Below are positions 18,842 through 28,660 of a DNA stretch of 64,000 nucleotides, piece by piece (position 1 is the first letter of the stretch; each line of letters starts with the position of its first letter). Under the pieces are notes generated by a model. The model was not told the origin of the DNA. It was given only the letters and a program-made list of their open reading frames with translations, and did not search any database. The translations under genes and the position numbers were made by a program. Source of the DNA: Pseudomonas baetica (lineage in GTDB: Bacteria > Pseudomonadota > Gammaproteobacteria > Pseudomonadales > Pseudomonadaceae); contig NZ_JAIHLQ010000014.1 of NCBI RefSeq assembly GCF_019733355.1, positions 62,001-126,000 of the forward strand, read 5' to 3'.

Positions 18842-20206
18842 TCAGACAGTCAAAGCGTTGTGTTCGGCCACCGCCCGTTCGACCCAGACGTGTGCCTGTC
18901 CGAGGTAATGGGCGGGGTTGAGTAAGTGATCCAGTTCAGCATTGTTCAGTTGGGCGGTAACCTTTGCCTCGTCACCGAGCACGGCACGCAGATGCCGTTG
19001 CTCGGCCACTGCACGTTTGCAACATTGTTCGAGCAAGTGATGCGCGGTGTCGCGACCGACCCGTTGCGCCAGGACGATACTGACCGCTTCGGCCAACACC
19101 AGCCCTTGAGTCAATTGGAGGTTACGGGCCATGCGTGCGGCGTCCACTTCCAGGCCGTCAGCGAGCAATCGCGCCTGTTGCAGTGATCCCGAAACGAGGC
19201 AACAGATCTCGGGCAGGGTTTCCCATTCGGCATGCCACAGACCGAGGCTACGCTCGTGCTCCTGGGGCATGGCACTGAACAATGTCGAAACCAGGCCCGG
19301 CACCCGCGTCGCCGCGCCGATCAGCACCGCCGCCCCGACCGGGTTGCGCTTGTGCGGCATGGTCGAAGAACCGCCCTTACCCGGCGCCGAGGGTTCGAAA
19401 ACTTCCGCCGCTTCGGTCTGCATCAACAGGCTGATGTCGCGCCCGAACTTGCCGAGGCTGCCGGCGATCAATCCAAGTACCGCGCCGAACTCCACCACGC
19501 GATCGCGCTGGGTGTGCCACGGCTGTTCCGGCATGGTCAGTTGCAGTTCTTCGGCCAAGGCTTGGGCAATCGGCAAGGCCTGTTCACCGAGCGCTGCGAG
19601 TGTCCCCGACGCGCCGCCGAATTGCAGCACCAGCAAACGTGGTTTGAGTTCGCGCAGACGTTGACGACTGCGCGTGACAGCGCCCAGCCATCCAGCGATC
19701 TTCATGCCGAGGGTCACCGGCGTCGCGTGTTGCAACCAGGTACGCCCGGCCAGCGGTGTTGCGGCGTAACGTTGTGCCTGGATCGCCAGCGAGTTCGCCA
19801 GTTGTGCCAGATCACGTTCGATCAACGCCAGCGCCTGACGCAATTGCAGTACCAGCCCGGAATCCATTACGTCCTGACTGGTGGCGCCCAAATGCACATA
19901 ACGCTCGGCCTCGGCATCCGTTGCGGCGATCTGCTTGCCCAACGCCTTGACCAATGGAATCGCCGAGTTGCCCGCCGTGGCGATCGCCTCGCCCAACGCG
20001 GCGAAGTCATAGAGCCCGGCGTTGCAGGCGTTTTCAATGGGTGAAACAGCACTCGTCGGAATCAACCCCACACGCGCTTCGGCCCGGGCCAGTGCCGCTT
20101 CGAAGTCGAGCATCGCCTGCACACGGCCCTGATCGCAGAACACTTCGCGCATATCGTGGGCAGTGAAATAGGCATCGAACAATTGATTGCCCGGTCGCTG
20201 AGTCAT
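18842..20206 (-). CDS. pcaB: 3-carboxy-cis,cis-muconate cycloisomerase PcaB
   Basis: A 454-residue member of the fumarase/argininosuccinate lyase superfamily. The superfamily signature GSSTMPHKRNP is complete, with the catalytic serine loop. It converts 3-carboxy-cis,cis-muconate, the product of PcaHG, to 4-carboxymuconolactone. The ATG at 20206 follows AGGACTTCT; a start 27 bases upstream adds residues not seen in the family. It starts 45 bases after pcaT. Confidence 0.93.
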   Translation of the reverse strand: MTQRPGNQLFDAYFTAHDMREVFCDQGRVQAMLDFEAALARAEARVGLIPTSAVSPIENACNAGLYDFAALGEAIATAGNSAIPLVKALGKQIAATDAEAERYVHLGATSQDVMDSGLVLQLRQALALIERDLAQLANSLAIQAQRYAATPLAGRTWLQHATPVTLGMKIAGWLGAVTRSRQRLRELKPRLLVLQFGGASGTLAALGEQALPIAQALAEELQLTMPEQPWHTQRDRVVEFGAVLGLIAGSLGKFGRDISLLMQTEAAEVFEPSAPGKGGSSTMPHKRNPVGAAVLIGAATRVPGLVSTLFSAMPQEHERSLGLWHAEWETLPEICCLVSGSLQQARLLADGLEVDAARMARNLQLTQGLVLAEAVSIVLAQRVGRDTAHHLLEQCCKRAVAEQRHLRAVLGDEAKVTAQLNNAELDHLLNPAHYLGQAHVWVERAVAEHNALTV

Positions 20207-20251
20207 AGAAGTCCTTGCTGGCGCGGGCCACATTGGCCCCCGCGTTTCGGG

Positions 20252-21547
20252 TTAGAGGTCGTGGTGCAAATATTTAGCCTGTTTCGGCAAGCGCAGGCTG
20301 AACAGGAAGGCCACCGCCATCATCAGCGTAACGTACCAGTAGAAGGCGTTTTCCATGCCGCCGGCCTTGAGGCTCAAAGCCACGAATTCCGCCGAGCCGC
20401 CGAAGATCGCGTTCGCCACCGCATACGCCAGGCCAACGCCGAGGGCGCGCACCTCGGGCGGGAACATTTCAGCTTTCACCAGACCGCTGATCGAGGTGTA
20501 GAAACTCACGACGGCCAATGCCAACGTGATCAGCACAAAGGCCAGGAATGGGCTACTGACGCTTTTGAGCGTCAGCAGGATCGGCACGGTCAACAGCGTA
20601 CCGAGGGCGCCGAACCACAGCATCGAATGACGTCGGCCGATCTTGTCGGCGAGCATGCCGAACAGCGGCTGCATGCACATATACAAGAACAGCGCGCCGG
20701 TCATGATGTAGCTGGCGGTCTTGGCGTGCATGCCAGCAGTGTTCACCAGGTACTTCTGCATGTAAGTGGTGAACGTGTAGAAAATCAGCGAACCACCCGC
20801 GGTGTAACCCAGCACAGTAATGAACGCCGCTTTGTGGTCACGGAACAACGCGGTGATGCTGCCGGCGTCCTTGTTTTCACGCATTTCCTTGCTGCTGGTT
20901 TCTTTCAGCGAACGTCGCAGCAGCAAGGAAATCACCGCCGCCGCCGCGCCGACCACAAACGGAATCCGCCAGCCGTAAGCACGCAGGTCTTCTTCAGTCA
21001 GGAACTGTTGCAGGATCACCACCAGCGACACCGCCAACAATTGCCCGCCAATCAACGTCACATACTGGAACGAGGCGAAAAACCCGCGCTGCCCCTTGAG
21101 CGCCACTTCGCTCATGTACGTCGCCGTGGTGCCGTACTCGCCGCCCACCGACAGACCTTGCAGCAACCGCGCGAACAACAGCAGCAACGGCGCCCATACG
21201 CCGATGGTGTTATAGGTCGGCAGACAGGCGATGAGCAACGAGCCGAAGCACATCATCAGTACCGAGATCATCATCGAGGCCTTGCGGCCCTTCTTGTCCG
21301 CCAGGCGACCGAAGATCCAGCCACCAATCGGTCGCATCAGAAACCCGGCGGCGAACACGCCCGCGGTGTTGACCAACTGCACCGTGGGGTTGTCGGAGGG
21401 GAAAAACGCCGGGGCGAAATAGATCGCGCAAAAGGCGTAGACGTAGAAGTCGAACCATTCGACAAGGTTGCCGGACGAGGCACCGACGATGGCGAAGATA
21501 CGCTTGCTGCGCTCTTCGCCGGTGTAATGGGAAGTGGTGGTTGTCAT
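20252..21547 (-). CDS. pcaT: MFS dicarboxylate permease PcaT
   Basis: A 431-residue metabolite:H+ symporter of the KgtP/ProP type, with [13 protein letters not shown] in helix 1 and the inter-helix motif [13 protein letters not shown]. In P. putida PcaT, encoded in the same cluster, carries 3-oxoadipate and related dicarboxylates. It is an inner-membrane protein with twelve predicted helices. It lies between pcaG (gap 113 bases, containing a small hairpin) and pcaB, so it may head a pcaTBDC transcript or continue one from pcaI. Confidence 0.88.
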   Translation of the reverse strand: MTTTTSHYTGEERSKRIFAIVGASSGNLVEWFDFYVYAFCAIYFAPAFFPSDNPTVQLVNTAGVFAAGFLMRPIGGWIFGRLADKKGRKASMMISVLMMCFGSLLIACLPTYNTIGVWAPLLLLFARLLQGLSVGGEYGTTATYMSEVALKGQRGFFASFQYVTLIGGQLLAVSLVVILQQFLTEEDLRAYGWRIPFVVGAAAAVISLLLRRSLKETSSKEMRENKDAGSITALFRDHKAAFITVLGYTAGGSLIFYTFTTYMQKYLVNTAGMHAKTASYIMTGALFLYMCMQPLFGMLADKIGRRHSMLWFGALGTLLTVPILLTLKSVSSPFLAFVLITLALAVVSFYTSISGLVKAEMFPPEVRALGVGLAYAVANAIFGGSAEFVALSLKAGGMENAFYWYVTLMMAVAFLFSLRLPKQAKYLHHDL

Positions 21548-21617
21548 TGTTTTTCACTCAATAGGGACAGTGAGAGTCTAGACATACTTTGCAACACTCC
21601 CGTTCCACGGAGATATC

Positions 21618-21641
21618 CGTCCCCTGCAGAGCGCGGGGACG
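21618..21641 (-). terminator. Weak hairpin between pcaG and pcaT
   Basis: CGTCCCC-N10-GGGGACG lies 20 bases after the pcaG stop codon, with no T run. It may weaken read-through or protect the 3' end of the upstream message rather than stop transcription. Confidence 0.35.
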
Positions 21642-21660
21642 ACCCGCGGGGAGGCGTTCT

Positions 21661-22227
21661 TCAATAATCGAAGAACACCGTCTCGGCATCAGTGCCCTGC
21701 AGAACCACATTCCACTGATACACACCCGCCGCATCCGGCTTGGCCAGCAATGTCCGACGGCGCTCGGCCGGTACGCATTCGAGCAGCGGATCATTCACGT
21801 TCGCCGGATCGCCCTCGAAGTAAATCCGCGTCAGCAAGTGCTTCACCAACCCGCGAGCAAACACCAACACCACCAGATGCGGCGCCTGGGTCGAGCCCTT
21901 CAAACCCTCGACTGTGCCCGGTTTGATCGTGGTGAAACGAAAGCGTCCTTCGGCATCCACCGGAACGCGACCGAAACCTTCGAAGTGCGGGTCCAGCGGT
22001 TTGTCTTGTTCGTCTTCCGGGTGGTCGTATTTGCCGGCGGCATTGGCTTGCCAGACTTCAAGCATGGCGTCGTTGACGATGTCGCCGTTGCCATCGACGA
22101 CTTGCCCGGTGATCGCCACACGCTCGCCGAGGGTTTGTTCGACAGCCAGGTGTTCGCGGTTCAGCCAGGTCAGGCCGATGTGGTAATACGGCCCGACGGT
22201 GTGGGACGTGGTTGCAGTCAGGGGCAT
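21661..22227 (-). CDS. pcaG: Protocatechuate 3,4-dioxygenase alpha subunit PcaG
   Basis: A 188-residue intradiol dioxygenase subunit. It has the fold and the LEVWQANAAGKYDHP segment of the family but lacks iron ligands, which come from PcaH. With PcaH it cleaves protocatechuate between the two hydroxyls to 3-carboxy-cis,cis-muconate. The ATG is one base after the pcaH stop codon (TAAAATG), so the two subunits are made by coupled translation. The longer reading frame upstream lies within pcaH and is not used. Confidence 0.93.
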   Translation of the reverse strand: MPLTATTSHTVGPYYHIGLTWLNREHLAVEQTLGERVAITGQVVDGNGDIVNDAMLEVWQANAAGKYDHPEDEQDKPLDPHFEGFGRVPVDAEGRFRFTTIKPGTVEGLKGSTQAPHLVVLVFARGLVKHLLTRIYFEGDPANVNDPLLECVPAERRRTLLAKPDAAGVYQWNVVLQGTDAETVFFDY

Positions 22228-22228
22228 T

Positions 22229-22933
22229 TTATTTCTCCATCGGCGTGGCTTCACGGCCGCGCAGCACGATGTCCCAGCGGTAACCGAGAGCATAGGAAGG
22301 AATGGTTTTTTCCAGATCGAAAGCAGCGATCAGACGCTCCTTGGCCCAAGTGTCCGGTACGCAGTTGTAGATCGGGTCGTAAGCCAGCAACGGGTCACCG
22401 GGGAAATACATCTGCGTCACCAGCCGGGTGAGGATGCTCGGCCCGAACAGCGAGAAATGGATGTGCGCCGGACGCCAGGCATTGTGGTGGTTGCCCCACG
22501 GATAGGCGCCGGGCTTGATGGTCTGGAACTGGTACCAGCCATCGGCGTCGGTCACGGTGCGGCCGGTGCCAGTGAAATTCGGGTCCAGCGGTGCGTCGTG
22601 CAGGTCGCGCGGGTGGTTGTAGCGACCGGCCGCGTTGGCCTGCCAGATCTCCACCAGAATCCCCGGCACCGGCAGACCGTTTTCATCCAGGACACGGCCG
22701 TGGATGATGATGCGCTCGCCCTGCGGTTCGCCGCTGTGCTGCGCAGTCAGATCGTTGTCGGTTTCAGCCACACGCTCGGCACCGATGGTCGGCCCAGTGA
22801 TCTCCGACAGCGAATGCGGCAGATGCACCAAAGGCTTGGATGGCGAGCGCAAATTGGTCGATTGATAGGTCGGGTGCAGGTACTCAGGCTGGGTGCCTTC
22901 CTGCGGGCGACGGTAACCAGGCTTGTCAGTCAT
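22229..22933 (-). CDS. pcaH: Protocatechuate 3,4-dioxygenase beta subunit PcaH
   Basis: A 234-residue catalytic subunit. The four Fe(III) ligands fit Y105 (AAGRYNHP), Y144 (PGAYPWGN) and H157/H159 (RPAHIHF). It forms the (alpha-beta)n ring-cleaving enzyme with PcaG. It follows pcaF by 36 bases and precedes pcaG by one base, so here pcaHG sits inside the pcaIJF unit under a PcaR-type promoter. In P. putida, pcaHG lies elsewhere on the chromosome. Confidence 0.94.
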   Translation of the reverse strand: MTDKPGYRRPQEGTQPEYLHPTYQSTNLRSPSKPLVHLPHSLSEITGPTIGAERVAETDNDLTAQHSGEPQGERIIIHGRVLDENGLPVPGILVEIWQANAAGRYNHPRDLHDAPLDPNFTGTGRTVTDADGWYQFQTIKPGAYPWGNHHNAWRPAHIHFSLFGPSILTRLVTQMYFPGDPLLAYDPIYNCVPDTWAKERLIAAFDLEKTIPSYALGYRWDIVLRGREATPMEK

Positions 22934-22969
22934 TTCGCTTTCCTCAGTTCTTGTTCTTGCCGCTGTGCG

Positions 22970-24172
22970 TCAAACGCGTTCGATGGCCAGGGCCAGACCC
23001 TGTCCGACACCGACGCACATGGTGGCCAGACCTTTCTTGCCACCGGTCTTTTCCAGGTGATGCAACGCGGTCAGCACCAGGCGCGCACCGCTCATGCCCA
23101 ACGGGTGCCCCAGGGCAATCGCCCCACCATTGGGGTTAACTTGCGGCGCATCGTCCGCCAGCCCCAGTTCACGCAGCACCGCCAAACCTTGGCTGGCGAA
23201 CGCTTCGTTGAGTTCGATCACGTCGAAATCGCTGACCGCCACGCCGAGGCGCTCGATCAGTTTGCGCACCGCCGGCACCGGGCCGATGCCCATCACGCGT
23301 GGCGCGACACCGGCGCTGGCCATGCCCAGCACTTTGGCGCGGGCAGTCAGGCCATGTTTTTTCACGGCTTGAGCCGAGGCCAGAATCAACGCCGCGGCGC
23401 CGTCGTTAACGCCCGAGGCATTGCCGGCGGTGACGGTTTTGCCCACGCCGTTGACCGGTTTCAGTTTGGCCAGAGCTTCGATTGTGGTGTCGGCGCGCGG
23501 GTGTTCGTCCTGACTGACCACGGTTTCACCCTTCTTGTGGGCGATCCGCACTTCGACGATTTCTTCAGCGAAGTAGCCGGCGGCCTGTGCGGCGGCAGTC
23601 CGTTGCTGGCTGCGCAGGGCGAAAGCGTCCTGATCCTCGCGCGACACTTTATAGTCGTCGGCGACGTTATCAGCGGTCTGCGGCATCGCATCGACGCCGT
23701 ACTGAGCGTTCATCAAAGGGTTGATGAAACGCCAGCCAATCGTGGTGTCTTCCAGTTTCATGTTGCGAGAGAACGCCGCGTCGGCCTTGCCCATCACGAA
23801 CGGCGCGCGGGACATCGACTCGACGCCGCCGGCAATCGCCAACTCCATCTCACCGCTGGCGATGGCGCGGAACGCCGTACCCACCGCATCCATACCCGAA
23901 GCGCAGAGACGATTGAGCGTTACGCCCGGAACGGTTTCCGGCAAGCCAGCCAGCAGCAGCGCCATACGTGCGACGTTACGGTTATCTTCGCCGGCCTGGT
24001 TGGCGCAGCCGAGGAATACCTCGTCGATCGCGCTCCAGTCCACAGACGGATTGCGCTCCATCAGCGCCTTGATCGGCACGGCGGCGAGATCATCGGCACG
24101 CACGGCAGACAGACCACCGCCGAAACGGCCGATGGGCGTACGAATCGCATCGCAGATATACACATCACGCAT
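22970..24172 (-). CDS. pcaF: Beta-ketoadipyl-CoA thiolase PcaF
   Basis: A 400-residue thiolase that splits 3-oxoadipyl-CoA with CoA to succinyl-CoA and acetyl-CoA, the last step of the pathway. The acyl-enzyme cysteine is C90 in [10 protein letters not shown]; the histidine motif [11 protein letters not shown] and the C-terminal CVGVGQG are present. Two ATG codons stand in a row (24175 and 24172); the second has better spacing from GGGAG and matches the family start [13 protein letters not shown]. The start overlaps the pcaJ stop. Confidence 0.93.
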   Translation of the reverse strand: MRDVYICDAIRTPIGRFGGGLSAVRADDLAAVPIKALMERNPSVDWSAIDEVFLGCANQAGEDNRNVARMALLLAGLPETVPGVTLNRLCASGMDAVGTAFRAIASGEMELAIAGGVESMSRAPFVMGKADAAFSRNMKLEDTTIGWRFINPLMNAQYGVDAMPQTADNVADDYKVSREDQDAFALRSQQRTAAAQAAGYFAEEIVEVRIAHKKGETVVSQDEHPRADTTIEALAKLKPVNGVGKTVTAGNASGVNDGAAALILASAQAVKKHGLTARAKVLGMASAGVAPRVMGIGPVPAVRKLIERLGVAVSDFDVIELNEAFASQGLAVLRELGLADDAPQVNPNGGAIALGHPLGMSGARLVLTALHHLEKTGGKKGLATMCVGVGQGLALAIERV

Positions 24173-24951
24173 CATGCTTCTCCCGGTGCCTGGCCATGGG
24201 CGGCGGCGGTGCGCGCTTCGAGATCGCGCAGCGCGGTCAGTTCGACGTCAGTCGGTGCCGCAGTCGTTTCAACGTCGTCGGCAAACCGGATCGCCCAACC
24301 AGTGGCGGCAACCACTTGTTCGCGGGTGACGCCCGGATGCAGCGCGGTGACCACGAACTCGTGAGTCCCCGCTTCCGGCTCCATGATGCACAGGTCGGTA
24401 ATGATGCCCACCGGTCCGGCACCCGGCAGGCCCAGACGCTTGCGTGAATCGCCACCCTCGCCATGACCGACCGAGGTGATGAAGTCGAGCTTGTCGACAA
24501 ACGAACGCGCCGACTGTTTAAGGATGATCAATACACTCTTCGCCGAGCCGGCAATTTCCGGCGCGCCACCGGCACCCGGCAAGCGCACTTTCGGTGCGTG
24601 ATAATCGCCGACCACCGTGGTGTTGATGTTGCCGAAACGGTCCACTTGCGCGGCGCCGAGAAAACCGACGTCGATGCGCCCGCCCTGCAACCAGTAGCGA
24701 AAAATCTCACCGGTCGGTACGACGGTGTCAGCGGTTTCCGCCAACTCACCGTCACCGATGGACAGCGGCAACACACTGGGCTTGGCGCCAATCGGGCCCG
24801 ATTCGTAAATCAGCACCACGTCCGGCGATGACGTCAGGCGCGCCAGGTTCGCAGCTTTCGACGGCAGGCCGATGCCGACGAAGCACACCGAACCGTTCTT
24901 CAAGCGACGGGCCGCCGCGACGGTCATCATTTCGTTGGTGGAGTACGTCAT
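24172..24951 (-). CDS. pcaJ: 3-oxoadipate CoA-transferase beta subunit PcaJ
   Basis: A 259-residue class I CoA-transferase subunit. The catalytic glutamate fits E50 in [10 protein letters not shown]. With PcaI it moves CoA from succinyl-CoA to 3-oxoadipate. Its ATG overlaps the pcaI stop codon by one base (TAATG), and its own stop overlaps the pcaF start, a tight I-J-F chain. It is slightly longer than the 213 residues usual for PcaJ of P. putida, and resembles the longer beta subunits (CatJ type). Confidence 0.9.
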   Translation of the reverse strand: MTYSTNEMMTVAAARRLKNGSVCFVGIGLPSKAANLARLTSSPDVVLIYESGPIGAKPSVLPLSIGDGELAETADTVVPTGEIFRYWLQGGRIDVGFLGAAQVDRFGNINTTVVGDYHAPKVRLPGAGGAPEIAGSAKSVLIILKQSARSFVDKLDFITSVGHGEGGDSRKRLGLPGAGPVGIITDLCIMEPEAGTHEFVVTALHPGVTREQVVAATGWAIRFADDVETTAAPTDVELTALRDLEARTAAAHGQAPGEA

Positions 24952-25808
24952 TATTTGGCCTCCGAAGCAGCGGCCAACTTGGCCTGGAACTCGCTGAAGT
25001 CAGCGCAGCCATGGATGTATTCGTTGATCCATGCGGTAAACGTCTCACGGTCACGGGCAATCGGATCCCACGCCTGATAGAAACGATTGTCGCGTTCGGT
25101 GTAACCGTGGGCGTAGGACGGATGCGCACCGCCCGGTACGTGGCAAACCGCGCTCAGGGCCCAGGCCGGCAGGACACAGGCGTTCATCGGAGCCTTGAGG
25201 TCGTCGACGATTTCTTCCACGGTGACGATGCAGCGTTTGGCGGCCAGTGCCGCTTCTTTCTGCACACCGAGAATGCCCCACAACAGAACGTTGCCTTGGC
25301 GGTCGGCTTTCTGCGCATGGATCACGGTGACGTCCGGGCGTACCGCAGGGACCGCCGCCAGCACTTCCCCGGTGAACGGGCAAGTGACGGACTTGATCAG
25401 TGGATTGACCTTCGGCAGGTCTGAACCGGCGTAAGCCCGCAGCACCGCGAACGGCAGGCCGGAGGCGCCAGCCACGTAAGCATTGGCCAGGTCGGCGTGG
25501 CTGTGTTCTTCGATTTCCAGCGGGTGCGGCCACTGCTTCTCGACCGCGTCGCGCAGACGGTGCAGCGAACCCACACCCGGGTTACCGCCCCAGGAGAAAA
25601 TCAGCTTGCGTGCACAACCGGCGCCGATCAGTTGGTCGTAGATCAGGTCAGGCGTCATCCGCACCAGCGTCAGATCTTTCTTGCCCTGACGAATGATTTC
25701 ATGACCCGCTGCCGTAGGGATCAGGTGAGTGAAGCCTTCGAGCGCGACCGTGTCGCCGTCGTTGACGAATTGCTTCACCGCGTCGTGCAGCGAAAGGATC
25801 TCAGCCAT
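24951..25808 (-). CDS. pcaI: 3-oxoadipate CoA-transferase alpha subunit PcaI
   Basis: A 285-residue alpha subunit with the CoA-binding glycine-rich segment KLIFSWGGNPGVGS. It is the first gene of the pcaIJFHG run. The ATG at 25808 fits the family start MAEILSLHDAVKQFV; a longer frame upstream is not supported. A PcaR-type operator lies 103-134 bases upstream. It is longer than the 231-residue P. putida PcaI and nearer the CatI type (about 280). Confidence 0.9.
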   Translation of the reverse strand: MAEILSLHDAVKQFVNDGDTVALEGFTHLIPTAAGHEIIRQGKKDLTLVRMTPDLIYDQLIGAGCARKLIFSWGGNPGVGSLHRLRDAVEKQWPHPLEIEEHSHADLANAYVAGASGLPFAVLRAYAGSDLPKVNPLIKSVTCPFTGEVLAAVPAVRPDVTVIHAQKADRQGNVLLWGILGVQKEAALAAKRCIVTVEEIVDDLKAPMNACVLPAWALSAVCHVPGGAHPSYAHGYTERDNRFYQAWDPIARDRETFTAWINEYIHGCADFSEFQAKLAAASEAK

Positions 25809-25910
25809 GGAGCGGGCTCCTGTTTTTGTAATGAATCGCCAGTGATAAAAAGGCGCGAGGTTCAGCGCCGGAGTCACTGCAGATTAAGCCTGGGAAAATC
25901 GCCAAACAAT

Positions 25911-25942
25911 CCGATAATCGACTGAGTGTTCGTTTATCGAAC
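25911..25942 (-). promoter_or_regulatory. PcaR-type operator of the pcaIJFHG promoter
   Basis: On the minus strand GTTCGATAAACGAAC (25942-25928) matches 13 of 15 bases of the PcaR site I recall from P. putida, GTTCGATAATCGCAC. A half site CGATTATCGG follows at 25920-25911. The site is itself a near palindrome. PcaR activates with 3-oxoadipate as inducer. Confidence 0.75.
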
Positions 25943-25999
25943 AGATTGTTACCACCCTAACAATCGACAGCAAAAGCTTCGTCGGAACGCCGCCCGGCG

Positions 26000-26061
26000 C
26001 AAACCCGCTCCCACATTTTGAAATGCATTTCAATGTGGGAAAGGGCTTGCCCGCGAAGGGG
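26000..26061. repeat. REPIN (variant with a short central palindrome)
   Basis: Two REP cores, CCGCTCCCACATT and AATGTGGGAAAGGGCTTGCCCGCGAA, flank the palindromic centre TTTTGAAATGCATTTCAA. It lies between the divergent-facing control region of pcaI and the stop of pcaK. Confidence 0.78.
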
Positions 26062-26096
26062 CCAGAACATTCAACAAATGTTCTTCCCCTTTAAAC

Positions 26097-27443
26097 TCAA
26101 GTCGCATCCGCGTGGCTGACTATCCCTTTGATCACCACAGCCGCCGCCGCCAACGCCGCCGGAATCACCAACGCCGTCAAAACCTGCTCAAAGTTCCAGC
26201 CCAGCCCCAACAGCGTCGCGCCCATCCAGGCCCCGAGAATCGCGCCAAACCGACCAATCCCCAGCATCCACGACACCCCGGTCGCCCGCCCTTGAGTCGG
26301 ATAGAACCGTGCCGCCAGCGAAGGCATTGCCGATTGCGCACCGTTCACGCACATCCCCGCCACCAGCACCAGCGTCGCCAGTAGCGTGATGTTGCCCAGG
26401 CTCTGCCCTACCGCGTAGGCAAACACGCCGGCCAACAGGTAGAACGTGCCGATGACCTTGTGCGGATTGAACCGATCCATCGCCCATCCCACAGCGACCG
26501 CGCTCAACACTCCGCCGAACTGGAACAACGCGCCAATGAACGCTGCCTGCTCCATGCTCGCGCCACTGTCACGCATCAGCGTCGGCAGCCAACTGGTCAG
26601 CAGGTAAACGATGACCAGGCCCATGAAGTAGGTCAGCCACAGCAGCAGCGTACCGGTGCTGTAGGTGCCAGAGAAAATCACCGCGAACACGTTGCGTGCC
26701 TTGACGGTTTTCTGTTCCGGCACGCTGAAGCTTGAGGCCTGGGCGACGACGACAGGATCAATCGGTGCCAAGGTCTTGCGCACCTTGTCGGTGCCACGGT
26801 TACGCACCACCAGATAACGTGCCGACTCCGGCAGCCAGAACAGCAGTACGACGGCGAGGATCAGCGGCAGAATCCCGCCGATCAGCAACAGGCTGTGCCA
26901 GCCGAACGCTGGAATCAGCTTCGCCGAAATGAATCCACCGCCAGCCATACCAAGGTTGAAGCCGCAGAACATGCTGGTCACCAGCAGCGACTTCTTGCGC
27001 TCCGGGGTGTATTCCGAGAGCAGCGTGGTGGCGTTGGGCATCCCGGCGCCAAGACCCAGGCCGGTCAAAAAGCGCAGCACCAGCAGTTGGTCGAGATTAC
27101 TGCTGTACGCCGACGCGAGGCTGAATGCACCGAACAGCAGGACCGCGCCCACCAGTACGACTTTTCGCCCAAAACGGTCAGCCAACGGGCCGGAACCGAG
27201 GGCGCCAAACACCATGCCGATCAATGCAGCGCTCATCACCGGGCCGAGGCTGGCGCGGTCGATGCCCCAGTCCTGGGACAACGCCGGGGCAATGAAGCCC
27301 ATCGCGGCGGTATCGAGACCATCGAGGAACACAATCAGAAAACACAGGATCACCACCCGCCATTGGTAGCGCGAGATCGGTTGGGCATTGATGAAGGTCT
27401 GCACGTCGAGGCATTGACCTACAGCGGACTGAGGCTGGTTCAT
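26097..27443 (-). CDS. pcaK: 4-hydroxybenzoate/protocatechuate transporter PcaK (MFS, AAHS family)
   Basis: A 448-residue aromatic-acid:H+ symporter. The helix-1 motif DGLDTAAMGFIAPAL and the helix 2-3 loop GPLADRFGRKVVL identify the AAHS family; DGxD residues are essential in P. putida PcaK. It works in the inner membrane and also supports chemotaxis to aromatic acids in P. putida. The ATG at 27443 is used because the extra 36 upstream codons do not resemble the family. A PcaR-type operator lies about 255-290 bases upstream, just after the pcaR stop. Confidence 0.92.
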   Translation of the reverse strand: MNQPQSAVGQCLDVQTFINAQPISRYQWRVVILCFLIVFLDGLDTAAMGFIAPALSQDWGIDRASLGPVMSAALIGMVFGALGSGPLADRFGRKVVLVGAVLLFGAFSLASAYSSNLDQLLVLRFLTGLGLGAGMPNATTLLSEYTPERKKSLLVTSMFCGFNLGMAGGGFISAKLIPAFGWHSLLLIGGILPLILAVVLLFWLPESARYLVVRNRGTDKVRKTLAPIDPVVVAQASSFSVPEQKTVKARNVFAVIFSGTYSTGTLLLWLTYFMGLVIVYLLTSWLPTLMRDSGASMEQAAFIGALFQFGGVLSAVAVGWAMDRFNPHKVIGTFYLLAGVFAYAVGQSLGNITLLATLVLVAGMCVNGAQSAMPSLAARFYPTQGRATGVSWMLGIGRFGAILGAWMGATLLGLGWNFEQVLTALVIPAALAAAAVVIKGIVSHADAT

Positions 27444-27697
27444 TATTTTTATTCCACGCAAAAAACGCAGTCGAACGGGGGCCGGCCAGAGAGCGGCACG
27501 GTCACAAGAATAGAAGGTGTGAATCAGGCGTTGCGGTGAACCCGGCAACACGGGCTAAAGCTTTGACAGTCGGGGAACGTGCACATGGGGAGTTGCCTCT
27601 TGTCATTATTATGGGGGTCGGCAGTCCGGCGAGGCCATTGACGTCAGCGCCGGATGACGCTGCCGCGACATTAATGATCCGAGGGTTTTAGCGTCAA

Positions 27698-27730
27698 TTC
27701 GATAAACGCAACACTGTGCGTTTATCGAAC
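27698..27730 (-). promoter_or_regulatory. PcaR-type operator before pcaK: 13-base perfect inverted repeat
   Basis: TTCGATAAACGCA (27698-27710) and TGCGTTTATCGAA (27717-27729) form a perfect dyad with a 6-base spacer. The minus-strand half GTTCGATAAACGCAC matches 14 of 15 bases of the recalled PcaR site. It begins eight bases after the pcaR stop codon. Confidence 0.8.
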
Positions 27731-27737
27731 AGCTTCA

Positions 27738-28580
27738 TCAGGCGAACAACTGCGCACTGAGGTCGCGACTGGCACTGAGCAGGCCTGGCAGGAAGCGCTG
27801 TTCCAGCTCGCTGCGGCTGACGCGGCCGGCGTGGGTACTGACGTTGAGCGCCGCCACCACTTGGCCCGATGCGTCGTAGACCGGCACCGCTATCGAACGC
27901 AGCCCTTGCTCCAGTTCCTGGTCGACGATGCACCAGCCCTGCTGCCGCACTTCTTGCAGGCATTCGAGCAACGCCTCGGGCGTGTGAATCGTGCGGCTGG
28001 TCTTGGCCACCAGTTCGGCGTGGTCGAGGTATTCACCCAAGGTCGTGTCGTCCAGCGCGGCCAGCAGAATGCGGCCCATTGAAGTGCAATAGGCCGGCAG
28101 GCGCCCGCCCACTGACAAATCCACCGAAATCAGCCGTTGAGTCGTCGCCGAACGGGCGATGTAGAGAATGTCGTCGCCCTCGAGCGTGGCCATGTTGCAG
28201 GCTTCGTGCAGTTGCTCGCTCATACGGTCGAGGTAAGGCTGAGCCGAGACGGCGAGCGGCGTCGAGGACAGATAAGCGTGGCCGAGGGTCAGCACTTTCG
28301 GCAGCAACGAGTAGGTACGGCCATCGGTGGTGGCGTAGCCGAGCTTGATCAAGGTGTGCAGGCAACGGCGTACGGCAGCACGGGGAATTTCCGTGCGGTG
28401 GCTGATCTGAGCGATGGTCAGGTGCCGCTTGCGCTCCTGAAACGCCTGCACCACGGCCAGGCCTCGGGCCAGCGAGGTCATGAAATCCGGATCGCCCGTC
28501 AACGCCTGGATCCGCTTGGCCGGCGAGGCGACGATCGGCGGCGCCACGGAGGTGAAGGAGTTACGCATTTGATCGTTCAT
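27738..28580 (-). CDS. pcaR: IclR family regulator PcaR
   Basis: A 280-residue IclR-type regulator: N-terminal winged helix-turn-helix (HLTIAQISHRTEIPRAAVRRCL) and C-terminal effector domain (VDLSVGGRLPAYCTSMGRILLAAL). PcaR of P. putida activates pcaIJ and other pca genes with 3-oxoadipate and represses itself. The family and the place at the head of the cluster make the name secure. An operator dyad lies 83-112 bases upstream, fitting autoregulation. The start could also be the ATG four codons later. Confidence 0.93.
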   Translation of the reverse strand: MNDQMRNSFTSVAPPIVASPAKRIQALTGDPDFMTSLARGLAVVQAFQERKRHLTIAQISHRTEIPRAAVRRCLHTLIKLGYATTDGRTYSLLPKVLTLGHAYLSSTPLAVSAQPYLDRMSEQLHEACNMATLEGDDILYIARSATTQRLISVDLSVGGRLPAYCTSMGRILLAALDDTTLGEYLDHAELVAKTSRTIHTPEALLECLQEVRQQGWCIVDQELEQGLRSIAVPVYDASGQVVAALNVSTHAGRVSRSELEQRFLPGLLSASRDLSAQLFA

Positions 28581-28660
28581 TTCAGGTCCTTTATCCGGCT
28601 CGGATCAGTGGCTATACAAACGGCTCGCGGGCTAATACACAAGCAACGCCCCTCAAGATC

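Noticed and set aside
20156..21667. A 503-codon plus-strand frame opposite pcaT
   Set aside because: Shadow of the MFS gene; composition rich in R, H and Q, with no domain.
22199..24364. A 721-codon open frame on the plus strand across the pcaH, pcaF and pcaJ region
   Set aside because: It is antisense to clear pca genes, has the arginine/histidine-rich composition of a high-GC shadow frame and resembles no family.
27698..27730. That the dyad after pcaR is an ordinary terminator
   Set aside because: The arms are only moderately GC-rich, no T run follows on the minus strand, and each half matches the PcaR site.
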